Below, piece after piece: positions 57,192 to 64,000 of a stretch of DNA of 64,000 nucleotides (within the stretch, counting starts at the first letter, position 1; each line of letters begins with the position of its first letter). The notes beneath the pieces were generated by a model that saw nothing but the letters and a program-made list of their open reading frames with translations, was not told the origin of the DNA and ran no database searches. Source of the DNA: Pseudomonas entomophila (GTDB lineage: Bacteria > Pseudomonadota > Gammaproteobacteria > Pseudomonadales > Pseudomonadaceae). The DNA lies in the NCBI RefSeq assembly GCF_013523165.1, contig NZ_JAAMQI010000007.1, forward strand, positions 62,001-126,000. Reading direction: 5' to 3'. The position numbers and the translations under genes were made by a program.

Positions 57192-59279
57192 ATGCAGACA
57201 TTCTTCATCGCGCCGACCGATTTCGGTGTCGGCCTGACCTCCATCAGCCTGGGCCTGGTCCGCGTGCTGGAGCGCGCGGGCCTCAAGGTCGGGTTCTTCA
57301 AGCCGATCGCCCAACCCCACCCTGGGGACACCGGCCCGGAGCGCTCCACCGAGCTGATGGCCCGCACCCATGGCATCAGGCCGCCCACGCCCTTGAGCCT
57401 GTCGCACGTGGAACGCATGCTCGGCGAAGGGCAGCTGGACGAGCTGCTCGAGCAGATCATCCGCCTGTACCAGCAGGCCTGCATCGGCAACGACGTGGTG
57501 GTGGTCGAGGGCATGGTGCCGACGCGCCACGCCAGCTACGCCGCGCGGGTCAACCTGCACCTGGCCAAGAGCCTCGACGCCGAGGTGATTCTGGTGTCGG
57601 CGGCCGAACATGAGGCGCTCAGCGAGCTGTCCGGCCGAGTGGAGTTGCAGGCGCAGCTGTTCGGCGGCCCGCGCGACCCGAAGGTACTGGGGGTGATCCT
57701 GAACAAGGTGCGCAGCGAAGAGAGCATGCCGGCCTTCGCCAGCCGCCTGCGCGAGCACTTGCCGTTGCTGCGCGGGGATGACTTCCGGCTGCTCGGCTGC
57801 ATCCCGTACCAGGCCGACCTCAACGCACCGCGCACTCGCGATGTGGCCGAGCTACTGGGCGCGCAGGTGCTCAACGCCGGCGACTACGAGCAACGGCGCA
57901 TGAACACCACGATCATCTGCGCGCGCACCGTGGCCAACACGGTACCCCTGCTCAAGCCGGGCACCCTGGTGGTGACGCCGGGCGACCGCGACGACATCAT
58001 CCTGGCGGTGAGCCTGGCGGCGATCAACGGCGTGCCGTTGGCAGGCCTGCTGCTGACCAGTGACAGCAAGCCCGACCCACGCATCCTGGGGTTGTGCCAG
58101 GGCGCCTTGCAGGCCGGGTTGCCACTGCTGTCGGTCGGCACCGGCTCGTTCGAGACCGCCAACCAGCTGCACCAGTTGAACCGGGAAATTCCGGTGGATG
58201 ACCGAGAGCGCGCCGAAGTCATCACCGATTTCGTCGCCAGTCACCTGGACGCTGCCTGGCTGCACCAGCGCTGCGGTACACCTCGGGAGCTGCGCCTGTC
58301 GCCGGCGGTGTTCCGCTACCAGCTGATCCAGCGCGCGCGGCAGGCCGACAAGCGCATCGTCCTGCCGGAAGGCGCCGAGCCGCTGACCATCCAGGCCGCG
58401 GCCATCTGCCAGGAGCGTGGCATTGCGCGCTGCGTGCTGCTGGCCAAGCCTGACGAGGTGCAGGCGGTGGCCCAGGCCCAGGGCATCGTGCTGCCGGCCG
58501 GCCTGGAGATTCTCGACCCGGACCAGATCCGTGCGCAGTACGTCGAACCGATGGTGCGCCTGCGCAAGAGCAAGAGCCTCAATGCCCCGATGGCCGAGCA
58601 GCAGCTGGAAGACCCCGTGGTGATCGGGACCATGATGCTGGCGCTGGACGAGGTCGACGGGCTGGTGTCGGGGCTGGTGCATTCGACCGCCAACACCATC
58701 CGCCCCGCCCTGCAGCTGATCAAGACCGCGCCGGGCAACAGCCTGGTGTCGTCGGTGTACTTCATGCTGTTTCCCGAGCAGGTGCTGGTCTATGGCGATT
58801 GCATGATGAACCCGCACCCGGACGCCGACGAACTGGCGCAGATCGCCCGACAGAGCGCGGCCTCGGCGCAGGCATTCGGCATCGTGCCACGGGTGGCGAT
58901 GCTCAGTTACTCCAGCGATCAGGCGGTGACCGACGATGAGGTGGAAAAGGTTCGCGAGGCGACGCGCCTGGCGCAACAGGACCAGGCCTCACTGGTGATC
59001 GACGGCCCGCTGCAGTACGACGCGGCGGCCAACCCGGCCATCGCCCGTCAGCTGGCACCCGACAGCCCGGTGGCGGGGCGCGCCACGGTGTTCGTGTTCC
59101 CCGACCTGAACACGGGCAACACGACGCACAAGGCGGTGCAGCGCAGCGCCGATTGCGTGAGTCTGGGGCCGATGCTGCAGGGGCTGCGCAAGCCGGTGAA
59201 CGACCTGCCACGGGGCGCGCAGGTGGATGACATCGTCCATACCATCGCCTTGACGGCGATTCAGGCGAGCACGGTCTGA
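57192..59279 (+). CDS. pta: Phosphate acetyltransferase
   Basis: 695 residues, the long form. N-terminal BioD-like P-loop-type domain (FFIAPTDFGVGLTSISLGLVRVLERAGLKVGFFKPI), central DRTGG domain (GTLVVTPGDRDDIILAVSLAAI), and C-terminal catalytic PTA domain (RIVLPEGAEPLTIQAAAICQERGIARCVLL, VSGLVHSTANTIRPALQLI, PDLNTGNTTHKAVQRSADCVSLGPMLQG). Interconverts acetyl-CoA and acetyl phosphate. The acetate kinase gene usual next to pta is not in the window on either side. Confidence 0.97.
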   Translation: MQTFFIAPTDFGVGLTSISLGLVRVLERAGLKVGFFKPIAQPHPGDTGPERSTELMARTHGIRPPTPLSLSHVERMLGEGQLDELLEQIIRLYQQACIGNDVVVVEGMVPTRHASYAARVNLHLAKSLDAEVILVSAAEHEALSELSGRVELQAQLFGGPRDPKVLGVILNKVRSEESMPAFASRLREHLPLLRGDDFRLLGCIPYQADLNAPRTRDVAELLGAQVLNAGDYEQRRMNTTIICARTVANTVPLLKPGTLVVTPGDRDDIILAVSLAAINGVPLAGLLLTSDSKPDPRILGLCQGALQAGLPLLSVGTGSFETANQLHQLNREIPVDDRERAEVITDFVASHLDAAWLHQRCGTPRELRLSPAVFRYQLIQRARQADKRIVLPEGAEPLTIQAAAICQERGIARCVLLAKPDEVQAVAQAQGIVLPAGLEILDPDQIRAQYVEPMVRLRKSKSLNAPMAEQQLEDPVVIGTMMLALDEVDGLVSGLVHSTANTIRPALQLIKTAPGNSLVSSVYFMLFPEQVLVYGDCMMNPHPDADELAQIARQSAASAQAFGIVPRVAMLSYSSDQAVTDDEVEKVREATRLAQQDQASLVIDGPLQYDAAANPAIARQLAPDSPVAGRATVFVFPDLNTGNTTHKAVQRSADCVSLGPMLQGLRKPVNDLPRGAQVDDIVHTIALTAIQASTV

Positions 59280-59337
59280 GAGAGGGGCCGACATACGCAA
59301 GGATCGATGGGCGAGCGGCTGTGACGGCGCGATGGCA

Positions 59338-59504
59338 ATCGCTGGCAAGCCAGCTCCCACAGGCCTTCATTCCAATCAACTGGCTGTGGTACCCGCCCAC
59401 CGAGTGGCCCCCTGTGGCAGCAGGCTCCCCAGGCCTCCGTTCCAATCGACTACCTGGTACCCGCCCACCGAGTGGCCCCTGTGGGAGCGGGCTTGCCCGC
59501 GATG
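59338..59504. repeat. REP elements with a 70-bp tandem duplication after pta
   Basis: An inverted REP at 59338-59361 and a forward REP at 59479-59504 flank two imperfect direct copies of about 70 bp (59361-59430 and 59431-59499), sharing GTACCCGCCCACCGAGTGGC. The REP is included in the second copy and degenerate in the first. No gene lies in 59280-59558. Confidence 0.8.
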
Positions 59505-59558
59505 AGGGCCCGGCCAGCGCCGCCCTCCTCGAAGATCGGCACCGGCACGAGACGTGGC

Positions 59559-60260
59559 TTACTGTTGCCCTTGCTGCTGGTAGTTCTGCCCCGGGATCGG
59601 CTTGAGGTTCACCTCGACGCGACGGTTCTGCGCACGACCGTTGGCATCACCGTTGCTGGCGATCGGTTGGTCAGGGCCCAGACCACGGGCCGAGACGCGC
59701 GACGGGTCGACGCCCTGGGAGGTCAGGTAGCTGCTGACCGCCTGGGCACGGCGCTGTGACAGGTCCATGTTGTGCTGACGGCTGCCCGTGCTGTCGGTGA
59801 AGCCGACGACTTCGATGGTGTTCTGGTTGAACTGCTTGAACGAACCGGCCAGGTTGTTGAGCGGGGTGTAGAAGCTGGGCGAGATGCTCGCCGAGTCGGT
59901 GGCGAAGGTGATGTTCCCCGGCATGATCAGCTTGATCTGGTCGCCCTCGCGCTGCACTTCCACGCCCGTGTTGGCCATGCTTTCGCGCAAGGCGGCTTCC
60001 TGACGGTCGGCGTAGTAGCCATAACCTGCCGCCGCCGCCCCTACGGCCGCTGCGCCGATCAGCGCGCCCTTGCCACGGTGGTTATGGTCGATGGCCGCGC
60101 CTGCCACGGCACCGGCCAATGCGCCGAGCCCGCCGTATTTGGCCGTCTTGCTCACGCCACCCGACGCCTGGCCTTGGTCAGTGTAAGGGTTCTGGCTGGC
60201 ACAACCGGACATCACGGCCGCGGCCGTGACCGCGATGACAAGACGCTGCATGTTGAACAT
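59559..60260 (-). CDS. OmpA-family lipoprotein (YiaD-like)
   Basis: 233 residues from ATG 60260, with AGGAG 7 bases upstream. Lipobox MSGC in the signal sequence marks a lipoprotein. A glycine-zipper segment (GGLGALAGAVAGAAIDHNHRGKGALIGAAAVGAAAAG) is followed by a C-terminal OmpA-like peptidoglycan-binding domain (ITFATDSASISPSF, VGFTDSTGSRQHNMDLSQRRAQAVSSYL, GLGPDQPIASNGDANGRAQNRRVEV). It should tether the outer membrane to the wall. Transcribed alone. Confidence 0.93.
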   Translation of the reverse strand: MFNMQRLVIAVTAAAVMSGCASQNPYTDQGQASGGVSKTAKYGGLGALAGAVAGAAIDHNHRGKGALIGAAAVGAAAAGYGYYADRQEAALRESMANTGVEVQREGDQIKLIMPGNITFATDSASISPSFYTPLNNLAGSFKQFNQNTIEVVGFTDSTGSRQHNMDLSQRRAQAVSSYLTSQGVDPSRVSARGLGPDQPIASNGDANGRAQNRRVEVNLKPIPGQNYQQQGQQ

Positions 60261-60281
60261 GGGCAAGCTCCTACTCGATTC

Positions 60282-60314
60282 AAAAAGTGCATGGGGCCTC
60301 TGGCAGGCCCGTGC
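60282..60314 (-). terminator. Terminator of the kinase/TPR-regulator operon
   Basis: GGGCCT/AGGCCC stem extended by GCA/TGC, with a 5-base loop; the minus strand then reads ACTTTTTG. It is 66 bases after the kinase stop. Confidence 0.75.
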
Positions 60315-60379
60315 GGGTTTGGATCGTGATCGCGGAGAAAAATTCCTTGCCCAGGGCGCAGGACCCGAGACGGCGATGC

Positions 60380-61072
60380 TTACGGCAGGAACAGACGGAA
60401 CACGCCACCGCCCAGGCTGCCACCGTTGGAGATCTCGATGCGCCCCTTGATGCCATCGCGCTCGTGCAACGCCGCGATACGCGAGGCGAAGTACAACCCC
60501 AACCCCGTGCTGCCGCTGCTCTGGTCAATGCCCTGGATGAACTCCTGCTGGCGATCGAGCATGGCCTGCGGGTAGCCCGGGCCATCGTCATTGATGCTGA
60601 TGACCAGCTGCTCGTCCTCCTCGTCGATGGTCATCAGCAAGGCATGGCCGGCATGCCGAACGGCGTTGTCGATCATGTTGCCCACCACCGAGGCGACCAG
60701 CTCGCGGTCGAAGAACCCCAGCGGGCTGAAGGCATCCACGCGCCACGTGGCCTGGATGTTGCGCTGTACCAGCACATCCTGGTGCAAGGCCAGCTGCGCC
60801 TCGATGAAGTCATCCAGCTCGTGGTAGTCCGGGCACACCGGCAACTGGTTGACCCCCAGCTTGTACAGCCCCAGCAATTGCACCAGCATGCTGTTGAGGT
60901 GGGCGAACTCGTGCTCGATCACGCCATGTTCGACACCGCTGCGCAGGTCCTCCGGCATGCGCGCGACCCACTGGCCATGGGCCTGGATCAACGCTGCCAG
61001 GGAGTTTTTCATGTCGTGTACGGTGGAGGCGATCACCGTGGAGAAATCCAGCCCCTGGTTTTCCTGATTCAT
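60380..61072 (-). CDS. Soluble sensor histidine kinase
   Basis: 230 residues, short. No sensor domain or span: the H-box TVHDMKNSL (His19) is almost at the N-terminus, followed by a dimerisation helix region, N-box NMIDNAVRHA, G1 DDGPGYP and G2 GSTGLGLYFAS. Because it lacks an input domain, the signal must come through a partner. It overlaps the response-regulator gene by 4 bases, making that protein the obvious phosphotransfer partner. Confidence 0.9.
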   Translation of the reverse strand: MNQENQGLDFSTVIASTVHDMKNSLAALIQAHGQWVARMPEDLRSGVEHGVIEHEFAHLNSMLVQLLGLYKLGVNQLPVCPDYHELDDFIEAQLALHQDVLVQRNIQATWRVDAFSPLGFFDRELVASVVGNMIDNAVRHAGHALLMTIDEEDEQLVISINDDGPGYPQAMLDRQQEFIQGIDQSSGSTGLGLYFASRIAALHERDGIKGRIEISNGGSLGGGVFRLFLP

Positions 61073-62676
61073 GCGCCAAAGACTCGAAGGTGCAGTTTAC
61101 GGTAGCGTTCGTAGCGGCTGTCGCTGGTGGGAATGCCCGAAACGCCTTGGAGGCTACGACGGCACTCTTGCAGGATGTCATCGGATAGCTTGTCGCCAGC
61201 GATCCGCAGCAAGGCCTGGGTGGTGTTCAAGGCAATGCTGATGTTCTTCGGTTGCATGCCGAGCGCGCGCCGGAAGGTGTCCAGCGCCTGTGGCACCGCA
61301 CCGGCCTGGTAACTGCGCACGCCTTGGCGGTTGAGCTCGACGGCCTGGGTCACGGCAGTGAGCACGCTCGGGTCGTCGGTCAGCTGCGAGACACTGTCCA
61401 TGACCTTCGGGTCGTCGCCATAGGTTTCGACGCAGCTCTTGAGAATGTTGTTGGCCGCCTCGCCCTGCCCCAGTTGCTGCAGTTGCTTAGCCACGGTCAG
61501 CGCGGCGTCCACGGAGAAGAACTGGTCCATCTTCTCCAGCCGCTGCACGGCCTGTTCGGTCAGCTTGAGCGCCGTGTCGGGATCGCCGACCTGCTGCAGG
61601 CTGGCCGCCTTCATCATGCGCGCACGCACCTGAAGGCCTGGATCGTCGGCGTTTTCCTTGGCCACTTCGCTGAGCGTGGTGTTGATCTCGACCCGCGCCC
61701 GCGCATCCAGGCCCTGGGCCTCGCCACGGCTCATCAGCGCCTGGGCCAGGCCCAGGTTGCACTCCGGGTCCTTGTAGCGCGAACTCTTGCCCTGGTTGAC
61801 CGCCTGGCGGAAGGCCCTGGCCGCGCCGTCGAAGTCGCCGTTCTCCATCGCCAGCTTGCCCAGCAGCGACTGGCGGCGTACCGCCAGGGGCGAGAGGCGT
61901 ACGGCTTCCTCGAGCAAGGTCTGCGCGCGCTGGGTATCGCCCTGCGCCACCAGCGCCTCGGCCATGCCGTCGTACAGGTTGGGCATGATCGGGAAGGCCT
62001 TGAGCGCTTGTTCGAAGACGCCCTGGGCCTGGCCGTACTTGCCCCGCTTGTGCATGAGGTTGCCCAGCGCGGCATAAGCCCACGGCTGCGGGCGGCTGGC
62101 CAGGATCGCCTTGAGGAACTTCTCCAGCTCCTCGAAGCGGTTCAGGTCGCGCATGGCATCGGCGCGGTAGCGCAGGCACAACGGCGCAAAGCGAGGGTCT
62201 TTCTTGCACAGCTCGGCGCAGGCGGCCAGCACTTCGCCCGGACGGCCGCGGTCCAGCGCCTGCAGGATCGGCTTGAGCAGGGCCTTGCGCTGGGTCAGCT
62301 TCTCCAGCCGCTGGGCCAGCCCTACGCGGTTGAACGGCTTGGTGAGGTAGGCGTCGGGCTCGTGCTCGATGGCGCTGAGCACGATGGCCTGGCTGCTTTC
62401 GGCCGTGACCATGAGAAACACGCACTCATGGCTGATCAGCTTGTCGATGATCAGGTCCTCGAGCACCTGCTGGCCGTTCTTCTTGCCATCGCCCAGGTGG
62501 AAGTCCTGAAGGACGAAATCGTAGCGCTTCTGCGCGCACAGGCGCAGCGCCTGTTCGCCGCTGTCGGCGGTGTCCACGTCGCGAGCGCCGAGCTCGCGCA
62601 GCATGGAGCGCGTCGACGTCCGGAAATCGGTGTAGTCGTCGACGATCAGAAAGGATTTTTGCCCGTACTGCAGCAT
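61069..62676 (-). CDS. Response regulator with TPR output domain
   Basis: 535 residues. Receiver domain 1-125: acidic pair Asp13/Asp14, phosphoacceptor Asp58 in VLQDFHLGDG, Thr91 and Lys113 (LTKPF). The remaining 400 residues are helical with several tetratricopeptide repeats (AYAALGNLMHKRGKYGQAQGVFEQALKAFP, GMAEALVAQGDTQRAQTLLEEAVRLSP, YQAGAVPQALDTFRRALGMQP). No DNA-binding or enzymatic output is visible, so it likely works by protein-protein contact. First gene of a two-gene operon with the kinase. Confidence 0.9.
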   Translation of the reverse strand: MLQYGQKSFLIVDDYTDFRTSTRSMLRELGARDVDTADSGEQALRLCAQKRYDFVLQDFHLGDGKKNGQQVLEDLIIDKLISHECVFLMVTAESSQAIVLSAIEHEPDAYLTKPFNRVGLAQRLEKLTQRKALLKPILQALDRGRPGEVLAACAELCKKDPRFAPLCLRYRADAMRDLNRFEELEKFLKAILASRPQPWAYAALGNLMHKRGKYGQAQGVFEQALKAFPIMPNLYDGMAEALVAQGDTQRAQTLLEEAVRLSPLAVRRQSLLGKLAMENGDFDGAARAFRQAVNQGKSSRYKDPECNLGLAQALMSRGEAQGLDARARVEINTTLSEVAKENADDPGLQVRARMMKAASLQQVGDPDTALKLTEQAVQRLEKMDQFFSVDAALTVAKQLQQLGQGEAANNILKSCVETYGDDPKVMDSVSQLTDDPSVLTAVTQAVELNRQGVRSYQAGAVPQALDTFRRALGMQPKNISIALNTTQALLRIAGDKLSDDILQECRRSLQGVSGIPTSDSRYERYRKLHLRVFGA

Positions 62677-62789
62677 CTACGCAACCTGTCCTGGTGTAGA
62701 AGGGAAATGGCGCATGCCGTTGCCAGACGCCATCCAGGCTATCGACCGCCATCGAGAAAAGATGAGCCGGATTTCATCACAGCCGCCTG

Positions 62790-62815
62790 ATGGCGTCGAG
62801 CCATCCTTTTTTAGG
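62790..62815 (+). other. Terminator-like hairpin in antisense orientation
   Basis: GATGGC-GTCGA-GCCATC followed by C and six T on the plus strand, just outside the end of the minus-strand DUF1302 gene. No plus-strand gene precedes it; it could stop antisense transcription. Confidence 0.4.
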
Positions 62816-62824
62816 GGCGCAGGA

Positions 62825-64000
62825 CTAGAACTTCACGCCCACGCTCAGCGTCAGGAAATCACGATCGCTCATCGTGCTGTACGCGCCGCCGAAGAAATTG
62901 GTATAGGCCACGCTGGCCATGTAGGTGTCCTGGTATTCGGCGTCCAGCCCCAGGCTCACGGCCTTGCGGCCTTCCTCGAACGTCGCTTGCGGGCCGGGCG
63001 AATAGCCCGACACATCGTGCGACCAGGCGATGCTCGGGGTCAGGTCGACGCCGGCGAAGACCGCATCATACGTCCAGGCCGCGCGCGCGCGGTAACCCCA
63101 GGCAGTACGGGTGGTATAGCCCTCGTTCTCGCAATGACGGCCGGGGTCGGCGCTGCCGCCCAGGCCCGAGCCGGCATACGTACGGGCATTCACCGCGGCA
63201 CAGGTGTCCGCACCGCCCGCGTCAGGCAGGGGGCCGGGGCCGAACACCGCATCCCGGCCATAGCGCGCCTGGCGGGTGCTGTCCAGGCCGCCCACGTACG
63301 TCACGCCCACCTCCCCCATCACGGTGAAGCGACGAGCGCCCATGACCTGGTCGAAGACCTGGGTCAACGAGGTCTGGAACTGCGTGACGTCCTTGCGTCG
63401 GTAGCCTGCAATCGCCTCTCCGGCCGCCCCGTCGAGCACCGACGCATTGGCCAGGGTACCGCCCACGGGGCGCAGGGCGGCGAACAGGACGTCATGGCTA
63501 GCGAGCTGCACCGGCGCATTGGGCCGGTAGCTCAGCTCGCCACGCCACGCCAGGCCTGCGGGCAACGTCGTCGAGAAGCTGACCCCGTAGAGCCAAATGT
63601 CCTCCGGGTACTCGACGGCGTAACGGCCGCTACCTGCCACGGCCAGAGGGCGCAGCGCTTCGGGCAATGCCTGGCTCGCGGCCAGCGCGGAAGCGGAGGC
63701 CCGCCGGGCGCTCAGGAACGGCAGCCGGCTGTGGTAGTTCATGACGTAGGCCCCGAACTCGGTGTCCAACGGCTCGAACAGGTAGTGCAGCGCCAGCCCG
63801 AACTGGCCACCGTCCCGCGCGTCGCGGTCCACGCCTCGGCCGACCTTGACCCCTTCGTCGTCGATGTCCACGCCCTGGCCCGCCAGCAGGGTCCGGTCGG
63901 CCGCTGACAGGGCGCGCCGGCTGTCGAGCAGGCGCAGGTTGTCGGTGCAGCCATTGGCCAGGACATCGGACTGCGAGAAGAACGTGCCGCAGTTCTCGCC
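62825..64000 (-). CDS. DUF1302 family protein, N-terminally truncated by the window edge
   Basis: The last 391 residues or so are visible; the frame is open to the edge, where it reads ...CGTFFSQSDVLANG. The body is beta-rich with aromatic alternation (FGAYVMNYHSRLPFLSARR, YPEDIWLYGVSFSTTLPAGLAWRGELSYRPNAP, AAWTYDAVFAGVDLTPSIAWSHDVSGYSPGP) and ends LSVGVKF with C-terminal Phe, as in an outer-membrane barrel. DUF1302 proteins typically pair with DUF1329 and are linked to export or sterol/lipid metabolism. The partner, if present, lies beyond the window. Confidence 0.88.
   Translation of the reverse strand, partial: GENCGTFFSQSDVLANGCTDNLRLLDSRRALSAADRTLLAGQGVDIDDEGVKVGRGVDRDARDGGQFGLALHYLFEPLDTEFGAYVMNYHSRLPFLSARRASASALAASQALPEALRPLAVAGSGRYAVEYPEDIWLYGVSFSTTLPAGLAWRGELSYRPNAPVQLASHDVLFAALRPVGGTLANASVLDGAAGEAIAGYRRKDVTQFQTSLTQVFDQVMGARRFTVMGEVGVTYVGGLDSTRQARYGRDAVFGPGPLPDAGGADTCAAVNARTYAGSGLGGSADPGRHCENEGYTTRTAWGYRARAAWTYDAVFAGVDLTPSIAWSHDVSGYSPGPQATFEEGRKAVSLGLDAEYQDTYMASVAYTNFFGGAYSTMSDRDFLTLSVGVKF

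Overview
The window is GC-rich (about two thirds G+C) Pseudomonas chromosome, almost entirely core genome. Gene content and order (yajC-secD-secF with tgt-queA, cyoABCDE, fhp/norR, fruBKA with a divergent fruR, ampDE-DUF1631-nadC, peroxiredoxin-trxB, pta) and REP elements of the type with core GGCTTGCCCGCGATG point to the P. putida group. Species is not resolved. No prophage, transposase, CRISPR array or restriction system was seen. The left edge cuts a SIS-domain gene and the right edge cuts a DUF1302 gene.

Layout. 0-1.6 kb: envelope lipoproteins and a REP cluster. 1.7-7.1 kb: a minus-strand block queA-tgt-yajC-secD-secF ending in a clear terminator. 7.2 kb: tRNA-Leu(CAA) with its own promoter and terminator. 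7.4-12.1 kb: a loose group of accessory genes (secreted small protein, DUF429-like protein, a metzincin without signal peptide, hexapeptide acetyltransferase, DCC protein, MASE2-GGDEF cyclase). 12.4-18.9 kb: bestrophin-like channel, then a four-gene PhnD-type ABC transporter divergent from selD-selU, which looks like a selenium uptake and utilisation unit. 19-27.5 kb: a membrane protein, YkgJ protein, alaC-like aminotransferase, the cyo terminal oxidase operon and dsbB.

27.8-36 kb: flavohemoprotein and NorR/FhpR with a well-preserved three-site regulatory region, cheV behind a sigma-28 promoter, an OprD-family porin and a dCache-GGDEF cyclase. 36-44.3 kb: DUF2383 and DUF3820 proteins and the fructose PTS operon with its repressor. 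44.3-52.9 kb: TatD, AmpE/AmpD, DUF1631, NadC, TrxB, peroxiredoxin with an OxyR box, CysZ. 53-64 kb: BdlA-like receptor, glycosyltransferase, glutathione peroxidase, SlyD, DUF3565, Pta, OmpA-like lipoprotein, a soluble histidine kinase with a TPR response regulator, and a partial DUF1302 protein.

Functional themes are protein export, aerobic respiration, NO/peroxide/disulfide stress, fructose uptake, selenium use, and c-di-GMP/chemotaxis signalling. The least described parts are the selenium-linked transporter and its leader, the kinase/TPR-regulator pair, the signal-less metzincin, and several perfect dyads or stem-loops in intergenic DNA.
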